The position numbers and the translations under genes are program-made. The notes beneath the pieces were generated by a model. That model had not been told where the DNA came from, ran no database searches, and was given only the letters and a program-made list of their open reading frames with translations. From assembly GCA_021307315.1 (NCBI GenBank), contig JAJSPD010000052.1, positions 124,001-188,000 on the forward strand: 64,000 nucleotides of DNA, written 5' to 3'. The stretch is from Bisporella sp. PMI_857 (taxonomy: Eukaryota > Ascomycota > Leotiomycetes > Helotiales > Helotiaceae). Shown here in pieces: positions 54,006 to 64,000 of the stretch. Positions within the stretch are counted from its first letter, which is position 1, and the number at the start of each line of letters is the position of its first letter.

Positions 54006-55167
54006 CTTGGGATCTTGATTATCTAAAACGACAGCGTAGGGGTAGTGTGTATTTTTACTCCGTCTCGTCCCCCAGGTCTTTGAGAGCAGCAGCAGGTCCG
54101 TCGTTTGGTATGCAATCGGGAATTGTGTGTATGCCGGATATGGCCCCAAGCCTTGCTTTGATATTTTTTGACTTTCAATGAATGCTACAGCAGAAGCCAC
54201 CGCGCATGGTCTCTCTTTTGTGCTTTTGGGATCCTGCGTCGGCGGCAGATGCACAAATTGAATTGGCCTTCCTCTTTGGTGATTCCGATATCGCGTGTGA
54301 CCAAAATGACCAGTAGGAAGGGAAAAGGGTGGGTGCGGGTGTGATGCCGTGGATGTTTTTCGCTATTGCTCTGTTCCGTGATCCTTTTGTTTTCTTCTCT
54401 TTTCTTTCCTTCTTGTTATCGCTTTCTTCTCTCCATACACCCAAATTGCAACCGTGTCCCCCCCCCAAACACAGAATTCTGCCCACGACCGTCTAGGCAG
54501 GGGTACAGCTTTTTGTCGAACGTGTGGTTTGGGGATCTGATCTTGATATGTAAGTTGGATTCCCCTTTTTTGAAGCCGGCCGTTGTTGGCATACTCTCCT
54601 TGTTCTTTTCTTTTTATCCGACTGGCCCGCCCCAGATTTTTTTGGGCCTTGGACGCGGAAAACAAAAAAAGATGAGATCACGGCTTGCTGCAGTGCAGCC
54701 CCCAGCCCAGTTCCTATAGCACCGCACAGGCACGCACAGGGATGTCGTTGGATGGGGCAAAGGCAAAGCATGAGCATGCCCTGAGCCGCCTGTCTGAGTA
54801 CACGCGCCAGCCAAACACCTGTTTCATGAAAATAAAACATTCTGCAGCAGTTCAATGCTACGACAAACAGCTTCTTCAAACTTTGGCTATTGTGCATCGT
54901 TTTTCCTAGGCTCTCCCTCCTCTTCCTCCTGTTCCCCTGGTGTACGCGCAGGCGGCTTTTCTCGCCTGGCGCATCCCCTCGACAATCACCCTGGCGTTCA
55001 ATCATCGGCTGCGAGTGGGAATTGTCATATTCCTACTATTCACAGCCATAGCAGCCATTCTGGCTTCCTCTAAAATCGGCCCAAGGCTGACCTCTTTCCT
55101 CTACCAGCTTCGTCCATACTATATTCGACCTGCAATCTCTCCCTTTAGAGGCATCACCACCAGCGCA
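54006..55167. promoter_or_regulatory. Divergent upstream region (STEEP1 / metallopeptidase), pyrimidine-rich, with uORF and open in-frame leader
   Basis: About 1.16 kb with T/C-rich tracts (54366-54450, 54560-54620, 54895-54930) typical of fungal promoters of well-expressed genes. An ATG-initiated uORF (54855..55073, 72 codons) ends before the main ATG. Separately, the frame of the metallopeptidase stays open from 54940 to 55167 without an ATG and encodes a hydrophobic stretch (see findings). Confidence 0.5.
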
Positions 55168-57372
55168 ATGGCTCCTCCACAATATCAGAACCCTCCACAA
55201 GCGCCGCCCAGCTTCACAGCAACGCCAGCATCATTGATCACAGATGCGAAAGCTATCTGCGACAAAACTCGAAGTCTGCTAGACAAGATTGTTGCGGAAA
55301 TTACACCCGAAACAGCGACGTTTGCCAATGTCGTCTTGCCAATTGCAGAGGATGAGAACGTGGCAGGGTTACAGAATCGCATCCTGGGGTTCTACCAAGC
55401 TGTCTCGACCGATCCAGATCTGCGAGATGCTTCTTCCAAGGCAGAGGAGCTCATGGACGAGTTTGGAATCGAGGCTTCTATGCGTGAAGACATTTTCAAA
55501 CTTGTTGATGCTGCATTTCAGAGAAAAGAAGAGCTGGATCCTGAATCTCTACGATTGTTGGAACGGGAGCGGAAGTCTTACATCACCAATGGCTTGGGAA
55601 TACCTGCTGGTCCACAAAGAGACAGATATAAGGAGATTCGAAAACGCCTAAGTACCATCCAAATCGAATTTCAAAAGAATCTCAACGAGGAGAAGGGAGG
55701 AATCTGGTTCTCGCCCAAGGAGCTGGAAGGCGTGCCTAGCGATGTCCTTGACACTCTCGAAAGGGGAGCTGGCGATAACGAGGGGAAGTACCGCTTGACT
55801 TTCAAGTATCCTGACTTGTTCCCTACCCTGAAATTCGCCGTCGACTCGGATGTCCGCAAGAAAGTATTCATTAGCAACGAGAATAAGGTAATTTTCTGCA
55901 ATTGAGCAAGATTAATTATTGCTAACAACTATCAGTGCAACCGCAATGTTGCATTGTTCAAAGAAGCGATTGTACTTCGTGACGAAGCTGCACGGCTCCT
56001 AAATTATCCTGACTGGGCATCATTTCGGATTGAAGATAAGATGGCCAAAACTCCCAAAACCGTTAATGACTTTCTCGGTGATTTAAGAACGCAACTTACA
56101 CCGGGCGGGGCAAAGGAGGTAGAGCATCTGTTAGAGCTTAAATCTGCGGATTTGAAGAGTAGAGGCTTGGAGGCTAATGACGATGGAAAATATTACCTCT
56201 GGGACTCTCGCTTCTATGGCCGAATGATGGTTGAGAAGGAATTCTCGATTGATGAGCAGAAAATCGCAGAATATTTCCCTCTACAGTCTACAGTTGAACG
56301 GATGCTCAAAATCTTTGAGGATCTCTTTGGCTTTGTCTTCGTTGAAGTCCTTCCAGAAGATCGAAGCAAGATCTCTGGTGAGTGCATATAGTCTCTTATA
56401 CCAATTTGCAAATACTAACGTCGCGAAGAAACAGGCAACGGGAAGGATATTGTATGGCACGAGGATGTTAAAATATTCAGCGTTTGGGATGATGAGGGCG
56501 AGGGAGGCGGTTTCGTTGGGTATCTTTACCTTGACTTGCATCCCCGCCCAGGTAAATATGGCCATGCTGCCAACTTTGGCATTCAACCTGGTTTCATACA
56601 GCCAAATGGAACCCGCCGCTACCCTGCAACAGCACTTGTATGCAATTTCTCTAAGCCTACTAAAACAAAGCCATCACTACTTAAGCATGATGAGGTCGTA
56701 ACCTTGTTCCACGAGTTAGGCCATGGTATCCATGATCTTTCTGGGCGAACAAAGTATTCACGATTCCACGGAACGTCCGTCGTTCGTGACTTTGTAGAAG
56801 CACCGTCTCAAATGTTAGAGAACTGGTGCTGGGCCCCTGCTCAGCTCAAAGCACTTTCAAACCACTATGAGACGAACGAGCCGATTCCTGATGACTTGAT
56901 CGAGAAGCAGATTTCGGTCAAGCACGTCAACGATGCTCTATTTAACCTTCGTCAGTTACACTTTGGCATCTTTGATATGACGGTCCACACTCCCAAATCT
57001 CACGAAGATGTGGAGAAAATTGAGACGTCTGCGCTTTACAACCGGCTTCGCAGTGAGATTTCTGGTCTCAAAGGTCCGGATGATGAAGGCTTGAAGCCTG
57101 ATTGGGGAAATGGACAAGCGACGTTTGGCCATCTGATTGGTGGGTACGATGCAGGTTATTATGGATACTTGAGCAGTCAGGTGTATTCTACGGATATGTT
57201 CTATTCAGTTTTCAAGAAGAATCCTATGGATCCTAAAGAAGGACGACGGTACAGGCATATGGTATTGGAGAAAGGTGGTAGTCAGGAGGAGATGAAGACA
57301 TTAGAGGACTTCCTGGGTCGGCCCCCAAGCACAGAGAGCTTTTATCGGGAATTGGGTTTGGTAAAGAAGTGA
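55168..57372 (+). CDS. Thimet oligopeptidase-type M3 metallopeptidase (saccharolysin-like)
   Basis: A zinc endopeptidase that degrades short peptides (6-17 residues) in the cytosol or mitochondrial intermembrane space. The exons are 55168..55887, 55936..56377 and 56435..57372, totalling 2100 nt and 699 aa. Introns are 48 and 57 nt. The catalytic zinc site is FHELGHGIHDL (HExxH) with the downstream third-ligand Glu in FVEAPSQMLENWCW. GFVGYLYLDLHPRPGKYGHA, the GTSVVRDF loop and YGYLSSQVYSTDMF with the substrate-contacting Tyr and His/Tyr cluster are all present. Length and motif spacing match M3 peptidases of the Prd1/MepB type. The frame is open for 76 further codons upstream without an ATG; MAPPQYQNPP at 55168 is the most reasonable start. 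Confidence 0.93.
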
Positions 57373-57625
57373 GCTGGTGCATTGACAGAGGCATGGGTAT
57401 ATATATATAGGCGTTGAGCTCTTGGCACAATCAATGATTTATGATCATGCGCTTATCCTAATATGGTGATGTGGAGGAGGCGCTTTCCTTGCAGTCGATA
57501 TTCTCAGCGACAACGGTAGTATAAAAGAAAGAAGTAAGGAGTAGACACATCTTCCGATTTAACCTCTTGAACACTTACTAATTATTATTGGTATCTGGTT
57601 CCTTCGTGTTGTTTTCCCCAGGCAC

Positions 57626-58984
57626 GTGCTCATTACTTCCGAAGGCTCAATATATAAGCTGCGATTATGCCGTCAAAGTGGAACATCAAGGGCGGATTGT
57701 TTCATGTTCATAGCTATTTCTTGCCACAGCCTTTCATTATGTGCCAAGTTTATGACAATCCCATTGTTCCTTTGTACAGTGGCATCCTTATTTGTTTCTT
57801 TTGTGCTCTGCGGTTTCCTGTTCATCCTTTGTCAGTACATTCTTCTCTGTTCACATGTCGCCACCATACATCAAATGTTCATTCTGTGTTCCATGAGTCC
57901 GAACAACTGTTATTTTGGAGATATAACAATGTCAGCTTTCGCCTTGATTGCAAGATGTCCTTTCAAACCCTGCACAGCACTCGCCTACTCGGTACACATA
58001 AGATTCTGGATACACGAAACGATGTGCGTCAATTTTTACTTAGTATACCAAGTTTGCTCACACCGGCAGGGCCCTTTTTTCAAAACCTGTGCTCGGCCGG
58101 ATGAAATTTGCTCTAGGTTGGCTGATGCTAATAGTCCCAGAACTATAATCACCAATAGTTTGCTATGTAACCAATGCGTTCTCAATCGCCAAGATCCAAT
58201 CAGAGACAGAGAACCCTATACTCCACCAATACGTATGCGTTCTCCTCAAGATAACCACTTCAATCCTTGGACCCATGCTGATACCGCCATAGCATCGGCT
58301 GCAGAGAATAACCTCGATCAATATGTTGTCCCGAACTATGACGCCCTTAGCGAGCCTTGCATGGAGGCATTGGTATCGCTCCACGCCCAAATGGATATTG
58401 AATATTGGGCTAGAATTCGCCTGCTAATAGAGCCACTAAGCACTGGCAAAAAGATTCTAATGTTGAAGCTCAGAAGCGTACTCATGGCCCTCCATATCGC
58501 AAAAATTGTTCGCCACGTATGGCGGGAGCAGCTTCCCGAACGAGCCTTGAGCTTGATGAAAGCCCAGGGTAAGTACAGTACTCTCACAGATCTAAGCCAA
58601 CTTCCCCCAGACAATCAAGAGTGCCCAATCTGCTATAATGCATACGCCTCTGATGGAGGTGTTCACCAGCCAATTCAACTAGGATGCAACGGAAGCCATA
58701 TAGTCGGATTAGCATGCTTCGAGCAGCTCCTCAAAACCTGGGCGGAGAGGGCCGGCGAAGCGAGACCGGGAGTTCAAGGCCCAAAGTGCCCCTTCGACAG
58801 AGAGATCCTTTTCGACGCGAATCTAGTTCTGCACCCTCCAATCTCACGCTCACCAACCTGTCCCTTTTGGCTTGAAGATCTCTGCGGCTCGTTTGATCCT
58901 TCCGAGATAAGAGGCACTAGACCAGTTGGGATACTAGTTGATCCCGATGGAAGTATCTCAACAAACTGGGCTATTATGCTATAG
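57626..58984 (+). CDS. RING-like zinc-finger protein (probable E3 ligase), start uncertain
   Basis: A single long open frame of 452 codons. The convincing part starts near 58040: TCARPDEICSRLADANSPRT, then NSLLCNQCVLNRQDPIRDRE, HFNPWTHADTAIASAAENN and a helical middle (WARIRLLIEPLSTGKKIL). A RING-like finger follows (CPICYNAY..., LGCNGSHIVGLACFEQLLKT, KCPFDREILF). The cross-brace pattern is present, but the usual last Cys is Asp (CPFD). The first ~130 codons are unusually hydrophobic and Cys/Phe/Leu-rich, like translated pyrimidine-rich UTR. The real start may be the ATG at 58022. Fungal RING proteins with this CARPDEIC-type N-terminal finger are known to me only as hypotheticals; the substrate is unknown. 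Confidence 0.6.
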   Translation: MLITSEGSIYKLRLCRQSGTSRADCFMFIAISCHSLSLCAKFMTIPLFLCTVASLFVSFVLCGFLFILCQYILLCSHVATIHQMFILCSMSPNNCYFGDITMSAFALIARCPFKPCTALAYSVHIRFWIHETMCVNFYLVYQVCSHRQGPFFKTCARPDEICSRLADANSPRTIITNSLLCNQCVLNRQDPIRDREPYTPPIRMRSPQDNHFNPWTHADTAIASAAENNLDQYVVPNYDALSEPCMEALVSLHAQMDIEYWARIRLLIEPLSTGKKILMLKLRSVLMALHIAKIVRHVWREQLPERALSLMKAQGKYSTLTDLSQLPPDNQECPICYNAYASDGGVHQPIQLGCNGSHIVGLACFEQLLKTWAERAGEARPGVQGPKCPFDREILFDANLVLHPPISRSPTCPFWLEDLCGSFDPSEIRGTRPVGILVDPDGSISTNWAIML

Positions 58985-59548
58985 CTAGTTTTTCATAATG
59001 TCATAGGCAATCAGCCTAATCTGAGGCGTTGCCATTAGAATTTTTGTGTAGAATAAGGAATTGGGTTGGTTGGTCCTCATTAGTAAGTAAGCAATCATTC
59101 ACTCCCGTATCCAATAATTCGTCTAACGTATTTATATTATCCTCTTTCTCTCGCCCTGCTTGTATGATCCCTCCGAATGCTTAATGTTCGTGGATGATAT
59201 ATGGTGACCCTTACATAAACCCCCCTATATTATTTGCCATTCATTTCCTCCTTTATAAGCTTTCATGTTGCTTCGTCTAGTTTTTTTGTGCTTAAAGAGT
59301 GCAGATGGTTCACAAAACGCCACTTTCTCTATACATGAGACCGGGTTTTCTGCATGCGAAGGAGGAAATCCTGAACCGTGTAATAGGTCGTGTCGTATAA
59401 GATTATATAGGTTAATCTTCCTGGATCTCGAACCTAGATATACTACATGCTGAGAAACGCCTTAATGCCACTACATTACTTTTCTCCGATTAAAGAATCA
59501 ACCATCAAAAGCATAGCTAAACCATATACATGAAACTCAGACATGAAG
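58985..59548. other. Convergent 3' intergenic region
   Basis: 564 bp between the RING-like gene (+) and the 7-TM gene (-). The short ORF at 59265..59453 has no recognisable features. Confidence 0.5.
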
Positions 59549-60848
59549 TCAGCTCGATGCATCCGAGCGCACCATGTATTCATAATCAACCTTAATTGCC
59601 CTTGTTGAGTCCCCTCCATCACGGTCCTTGCTCCTGTTATTATCCGTCCCTATCTCCGTGAATCCCTTGGAGGTTGGGTTTCCTCCAGTCCCCAGCTCGT
59701 ACCCAAGGTTGCTAGATTTCGCTTGCGTGGTTGGGAACAGCCTGGGGAAGATTCTGTCGAACATGGGCTTGAGGCCGGGCACGCAGGCACATATGATCGC
59801 CAATGCAGTCTCCCATCCCGATGCGATACTTGTTCCGTACGTATCCCAGGTAGGATCCTTGCTGGTGAGCAGCGTGATGAGGAAGGCCATCCTGATGATT
59901 CCTGCTATGCAAGCGCTGAGGGGATGTGTTAGATGAGGCAGACTGCTAGACAGCTGTGGTGGGTACTTACAACAATCCAATCATCAAGAGCGCTACGAGC
60001 GTGATCTTCTTTCTGGTGGCCATTTGAAGGTTCCAGATCGTTGGAATGGGCAGTACCAGCGCCCAGATGTCAGTCACGACGCTGAGAGCTGCGGCTGCGT
60101 ACGAGAATGCCACGTTGTTGATGCACACGGCATTTGGGTAGCTCGCTGCGTCCCACACGGCTGCCACGGGAACGCATTGGAATACAGTGCAGATAATCTG
60201 GGCAACTGGACAGGACAGGATCAGCGACTGGCTACCCTAGTGATTGGAGAGAGGAGAATATACTGGACGCGGCAACGATGACAGAGATTAGGATCAGTGT
60301 CGGTGTTCGAATTGTTGCGAAAACGCGAAGGTAGAGAAAACAGACTGAGAGCTTGATGGTTCCGGTGATACAGAAATAAACAACTCTGGTAACAAATCGA
60401 TATATTCCAGCTGGTATAGCACTAAAAATATATCAGCAGATATTCAGAGTGCGCTCAGGGAGTTGAGTTACTTACTTCTTTTTAGGGACCGCTTGAACAT
60501 GTCTCCCAGTTCCTAACCTGATACCTATTCTGATTAGTCCCCGATTCTGGGTATCGGGCTATTTACGACTTACTTTGACTAGCTACCACAATATTTGCTA
60601 CGGCAAAAATCGTGGCCAGCAGGATCGACCAGTCATCAAGACCGAGTTTCTTCAAGATGGCAAAGCGAGATCCAAGTCGAACTACCACAATTATGGCCGC
60701 GATACCGGTGATTATGGCATTGTTGGCCATGATCACCGGTCCTCGATTCTCCGCCAGATACTGTGACAAACATCATTAGCTTTGATCCTGTCCCTGCACA
60801 GCACAATTCGCAACGAGTCGCGCATACCTCTGGCGAAAAACTGGCCAT
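59549..60848 (-). CDS. Seven-transmembrane rhodopsin-like fungal membrane protein (PTH11/PF20684 type)
   Basis: Six exons: 60848..60828, 60760..60574, 60524..60476, 60421..60264, 60205..59971 and 59915..59549, totalling 1017 nt and 338 aa. Introns are 67, 49, 54, 58 and 55 nt, all in phase. The family pattern is clear: a TM1 Asn/Arg-type segment (AAIIVVVRLGSRFAILKKLG), LGLDDWSILLATIFAVANIV, RLGTGRHVQAVP, CITGTIKLSVCFLYLRVFAT, IAQIICTVFQCVPVAAVWD, a loop with two Cys (ASYPNAVCINN), AAALSVVTDIWALVLPIPTI, CIAGIIRMAFLITLL, and a last helix (ASGWETALAIICACVPGLKP) followed by a Ser/Gly-rich cytosolic tail. These proteins are proposed surface receptors; no ligand is known for this one. Confidence 0.85.
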
Positions 60849-62802
60849 CGTAAAGATGAGCTTGCTAAAGACCTGATCAGATTTAAAGCCCGCTGGGTTC
60901 CTGAAAGGATCAACGTTGAGGTTCCCCAGAAACAGCAGAAAGAGGAGCTTTTCGAAGCTTGATACAATCCCTTGGATCCCCTGTTTTTCATGGTGGAAAG
61001 GGCAAAGATTAGCCTTTGTCTGAAAGATTGGTGGCGCGTTGATTAACGCAGATTGCCATGCGAGAATGGCACCAGCTACAGAAATTCTCCGAACGCATGA
61101 TCAGAGCATTCTGTAGCATATGCGTGCGGGAGAAACCTGGTAACCAGGCTCGTAGGAACGAACTGTTACTCTGTGCCTGCATAAGCGCTGCACTGTAACG
61201 GTAGACGGCCGCCTGGGTCATCCATCCCCATCCCCCTTCCTCTAATGTATGGTAAGCTCACTTGGAACAAGCGACAAGGATAGGGGCAGTATAGTTTTGA
61301 GGAGTTGCCACCTTCCCCAGTTTTTCAAGGCTTCGAATTGGGAGAATATATCCAAATCGTTCTCATCGGCCCCGCGGGAGACGGCTCACCAGCTTCGGGT
61401 CCGAAGTTGGGTGCTGCCGCGGAAGATTTATTATTATTTTCGGGATTTCTCGCCATTTAGTTATCAGCAATTTTCTATTTATGCTTTCTTTTTCCCCCCC
61501 ATTTATCTCAATATCAACCGCGCCATTGGGGAACCTAGAACCGACTCGCCTTTCCATCGAACCCCAGCTTAATAGTGATCAGAATCTTATGCTATAAACT
61601 GCCCAGGGAAGGTTTCAAACTTTCGATACAAAAGTGTTAAGTTATGTCAAACGCCGTAAACCCGTATCACCCCACCAGGACCCCATTTTATGCCCCGTTC
61701 ATGTAATGCTTGCTCGTCTAGCTTCCTCCTAAAGTCTATTCTGTCGACACTCGCGGTAACAGCCATTCACATTCTCCTCGAAGGATTCGAGAAAGCCTCC
61801 ACCTCTGATCATCAACGGTTCTTGCCGTCTTAGGCCTCTCCAACATTTAAAGTCTTCAGCCTCGAGATCCTACTTGCAGAAAACTGGTAGTGGTAAGGTA
61901 CTCCTGACACGAAACCTGTGGCAAAGTAGCCTTCCATGACGGAAATCCGTTCCATGCAAACACCAGAATGTTTGCGAGGTCCATGATGACCGTTGACAAA
62001 AGACAATTTAAGAACCGGGTATAACCGCAACCTTGGGATGAAGCAACTGTAGTGGGTAATTGAGTTTGATAAGTAAATCGAAATTCCAAAGTGTCCGCGT
62101 GGAATGAGCCATTTTGCATGGATCTCAACCCGCTTTGTGGAGTAATATTGGCTGGTGTTTCCCAAAGCTAGTGGGAATAGCGGGTGATCATATCAATCAC
62201 CCTTGAGGCTCTTAATCTTATCATAATCCCGTAGGAATGAATTGTTCGACATTTTGCCACGTTTTCCGGCGTCTGATCGCAAACTCAAAGCCATGTGAAG
62301 GGATGGATTAACTCGGTTGATAACTTATAGAATTGTTCTTTCGCCAAGTCTAATTCTAATTTGTATGCAGGAGGAACTATGGCATGCCTATGCATTATTG
62401 AAACGTTCACCATCCCCAAGTCTTAAAGCGGGGAGAATCCTTGGGATCTCAAGTTCGGCCTTCGGCCTATGACTAGCCCTACTTTTAAGGATATAGTTGA
62501 CCCACCAGTGTTTTTTATGCTTCGAAAGGTGGGCCATCACCAACCATTTCCACCTTGTATTTTCTAGAAAAACCGACCCCCACCGGAACACCCACCTGTG
62601 CTGTAGATGGAGCTAAAAAATCCGCTAGCAACTTCGACGCGCAGCCATCCCAATAGGTTCATTAATCTAGCATCGCCATAAGACCTAGTGATCGCTTCCC
62701 AATCGTAGTTTGCAGCCTGGCGTCCAATCCTTCCACTCCTTTATACCTGAATTGTGCCGGCTTTTCCTTTTTCCTTGTGCTGTTATATACACTGTCTTTA
62801 CT
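60849..62802. promoter_or_regulatory. Divergent upstream region (7-TM protein / amidohydrolase)
   Basis: About 2 kb between divergent genes with only short, unsupported ORFs. A seven-C tract lies near 61494-61500. No repeat or RNA gene is recognised. Confidence 0.5.
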
Positions 62803-64000
62803 ATGCTACTGTCCAACTCGTTATCGTCGATCCTTTCCTTGCTGGTGCTCACATCGCGTTCGTTTCTTGTAGCTGCCGACTATGTCGTTGATACAAACTT
62901 CAAATTAGACGTGCACTCGCATGTCATACCAGGCATCTATCGCCAGGCCCTCATCGATAACGGATTTCCTGTTAGGAATGGAACTTTGTTCACTGATGGC
63001 TTCCCGGTCCCGGAATGGACGCTCGAAGGGCACGTTGCGTCCATGGACAGCCTGGGAATCAATTACTCAACTCTTTCTGTCAGCGCACCCGGCCTGAACT
63101 TTCTGAGTGACGATCCATGTGCGGCTGCCGAACTGGCAAGAGAGATCAATGATCTCATGTACAATTATACACAAACATACCCGACCCGACTAGGTGCAAT
63201 GTGCTTATTACCTCTTCCGGATGTTGAGGCAGCAGTTGCTGAGATTGAGGTGCGAATATTCGATAACACCCTTTGCCCAAACTAGGGACTGAGGACTAAT
63301 GTTGAACAGTACTGCCTCGATACCCTGAAATTCGACGGCGTCGGTCTCTACACCAACGCAGCAGGTGTCTACCTCGGCGACGCAAAGCTAAACCCCGTCT
63401 TTGAGCTTCTCAACACCAAAGGATCAACCGCTTTCGTGCACCCGGCCGCCCCAGGATGCTCCGGCGCGAACATCGGCTACCCAGATCCCATGAGCGAGTA
63501 CCCATTCGAGAGTGTTCGCGCCATGGAGAACCTGCTTCTGACCGGCCAGCGCGCAAACTATTCAAACATCAACATCATCTTCCCTCACGGCGGTGGAGCC
63601 ATGCCTTATCTTGGGGGGAGAATCGCGGGTATTGCATCGCTGTCGTTCCTCGGAGGAATCACGCCTGCCACCACGTTGGCGCAGTTCAAGAATTACTTTT
63701 TTGATACGGCTAGCGCAGCATCAGCGATTCAGCTTGCGGCCATGAATGCTTTTGGCGGGATCAGCAAGATTGTCACCGGAACTGACTGTAAGTACCTCGT
63801 CTCCTTTATGAGCGCATATCTTGTACACTTACGGATGATCTGATACGCTGACATCCAATGTTACAGTCCCATACGTCCCACTGGCGCAAGGTCAACCGCA
63901 GCTAGCAGCAATCCAAGCGAACGGAGGATACACCAGTGAGCAAATGGCCAAGATCAACAATCAGAACGCGCTCGGTATCTTTCCTGCTGTTGCCGTTAAG
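62803..64000 (+). CDS. Secreted amidohydrolase (ACMSD / gamma-resorcylate decarboxylase-like), partial at right edge
   Basis: The exons are 62803..63249, 63310..63787 and 63867..64000 (still open), giving 353 codons so far. Introns are 60 and 79 nt. A signal peptide (MLLSNSLSSILSLLVLTSRS..AA) is followed by the amidohydrolase_2 metal site LDVHSHVIP (HxH). GHVASMDSLGINYSTLSVSA, CLDTLKFDGVGLYTNAAGVY, HPAAPGC, NINIIFPHGGGAMPYLGGRI and the TGTDFPYVP motif (metal/catalytic Asp) follow. Family members decarboxylate or hydrolyse aromatic acids; the substrate of this secreted-looking version is not known. The start ATG at 62803 gives a clean signal peptide; the frame is open further upstream. Confidence 0.85.

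Noticed and set aside
54493..55005. 170-codon minus-strand ORF in the STEEP1/metallopeptidase promoter
   Set aside because: It lies antisense to pyrimidine-rich promoter DNA, with basic low-complexity composition and no domain.
57626..58021. Hydrophobic N-terminal 132 codons of the RING-like ORF as a membrane domain
   Set aside because: The segment is Phe/Leu/Cys-rich because of T/C-rich DNA and includes His/Cys-rich breaks; more likely 5' UTR than a true membrane region, although kept within the span because the start is undecided.
1..64000. CRISPR array, rRNA genes, operons
   Set aside because: No regularly spaced repeats, no rRNA-like stretches, and gene structure is clearly eukaryotic.

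Overview
This window is nuclear DNA of a filamentous ascomycete (Pezizomycotina). I suspect Leotiomycetes but cannot show it from sequence alone. The evidence is many short spliceosomal introns (44-79 nt, GT/GC...CTAAC...AG), a division III chitin synthase, an augmin (HAUS6) homologue that yeasts lack, PTH11/rhodopsin-like membrane proteins, a GPI-anchored Thr/Ser-rich wall protein and a small secreted Cys-rich protein. There are no operons. Genes are monocistronic on both strands, and all exon structures given here were built by hand from splice signals and reading-frame phase.

Layout. 1-25.7 kb is mostly housekeeping: HAUS6 (partial), chitin synthase, SRP68 diverging from a mitochondrial-type PPR protein, an Atos-domain protein diverging from the rRNA-processing factor FYV7, a broken coiled-coil gene, an omega-like glutathione transferase, a GPI-anchored protein and an unknown membrane protein. 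25.7-32.4 kb is accessory: a decayed HSP70-like gene that keeps its introns, a stand-alone STAND-type N-terminal helical domain (157 aa), a small SRPBCC-like protein and a small conserved unknown. 33.4-38.9 kb holds ALG10, a frameshifted SMI1/KNR4 (SUKH) gene and a type II membrane protein. 38.9-41.8 kb is AT-rich and gene-poor, with a tRNA-like element. 41.8-50.1 kb holds a secreted Cys-rich protein, an ORC4 with AT-hooks and a PHD finger, and a five-exon modular protein. 50.8-52.5 kb is a decayed ferric-reductase/NADPH-oxidase-like gene. 53.4-64 kb holds a STEEP1 homologue, a thimet-type metallopeptidase, a RING-like protein, a 7-TM rhodopsin-like protein and the 5' part of a secreted amidohydrolase.

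The most notable points are two multi-lesion pseudogenes with intact intron structure, two genes each apparently broken by one missing base in a short homopolymer (real or assembly error), two GC-AG introns whose choice is forced by phase, a solo STAND N-terminal domain, and an ORC4 that combines three AT-hook cores, a C4HC3 PHD finger and a possible PP1-docking motif. I found no CRISPR array, rRNA gene or intact transposon. I do not claim an undescribed system; the accessory cluster at 26-31 kb is the best place to look.
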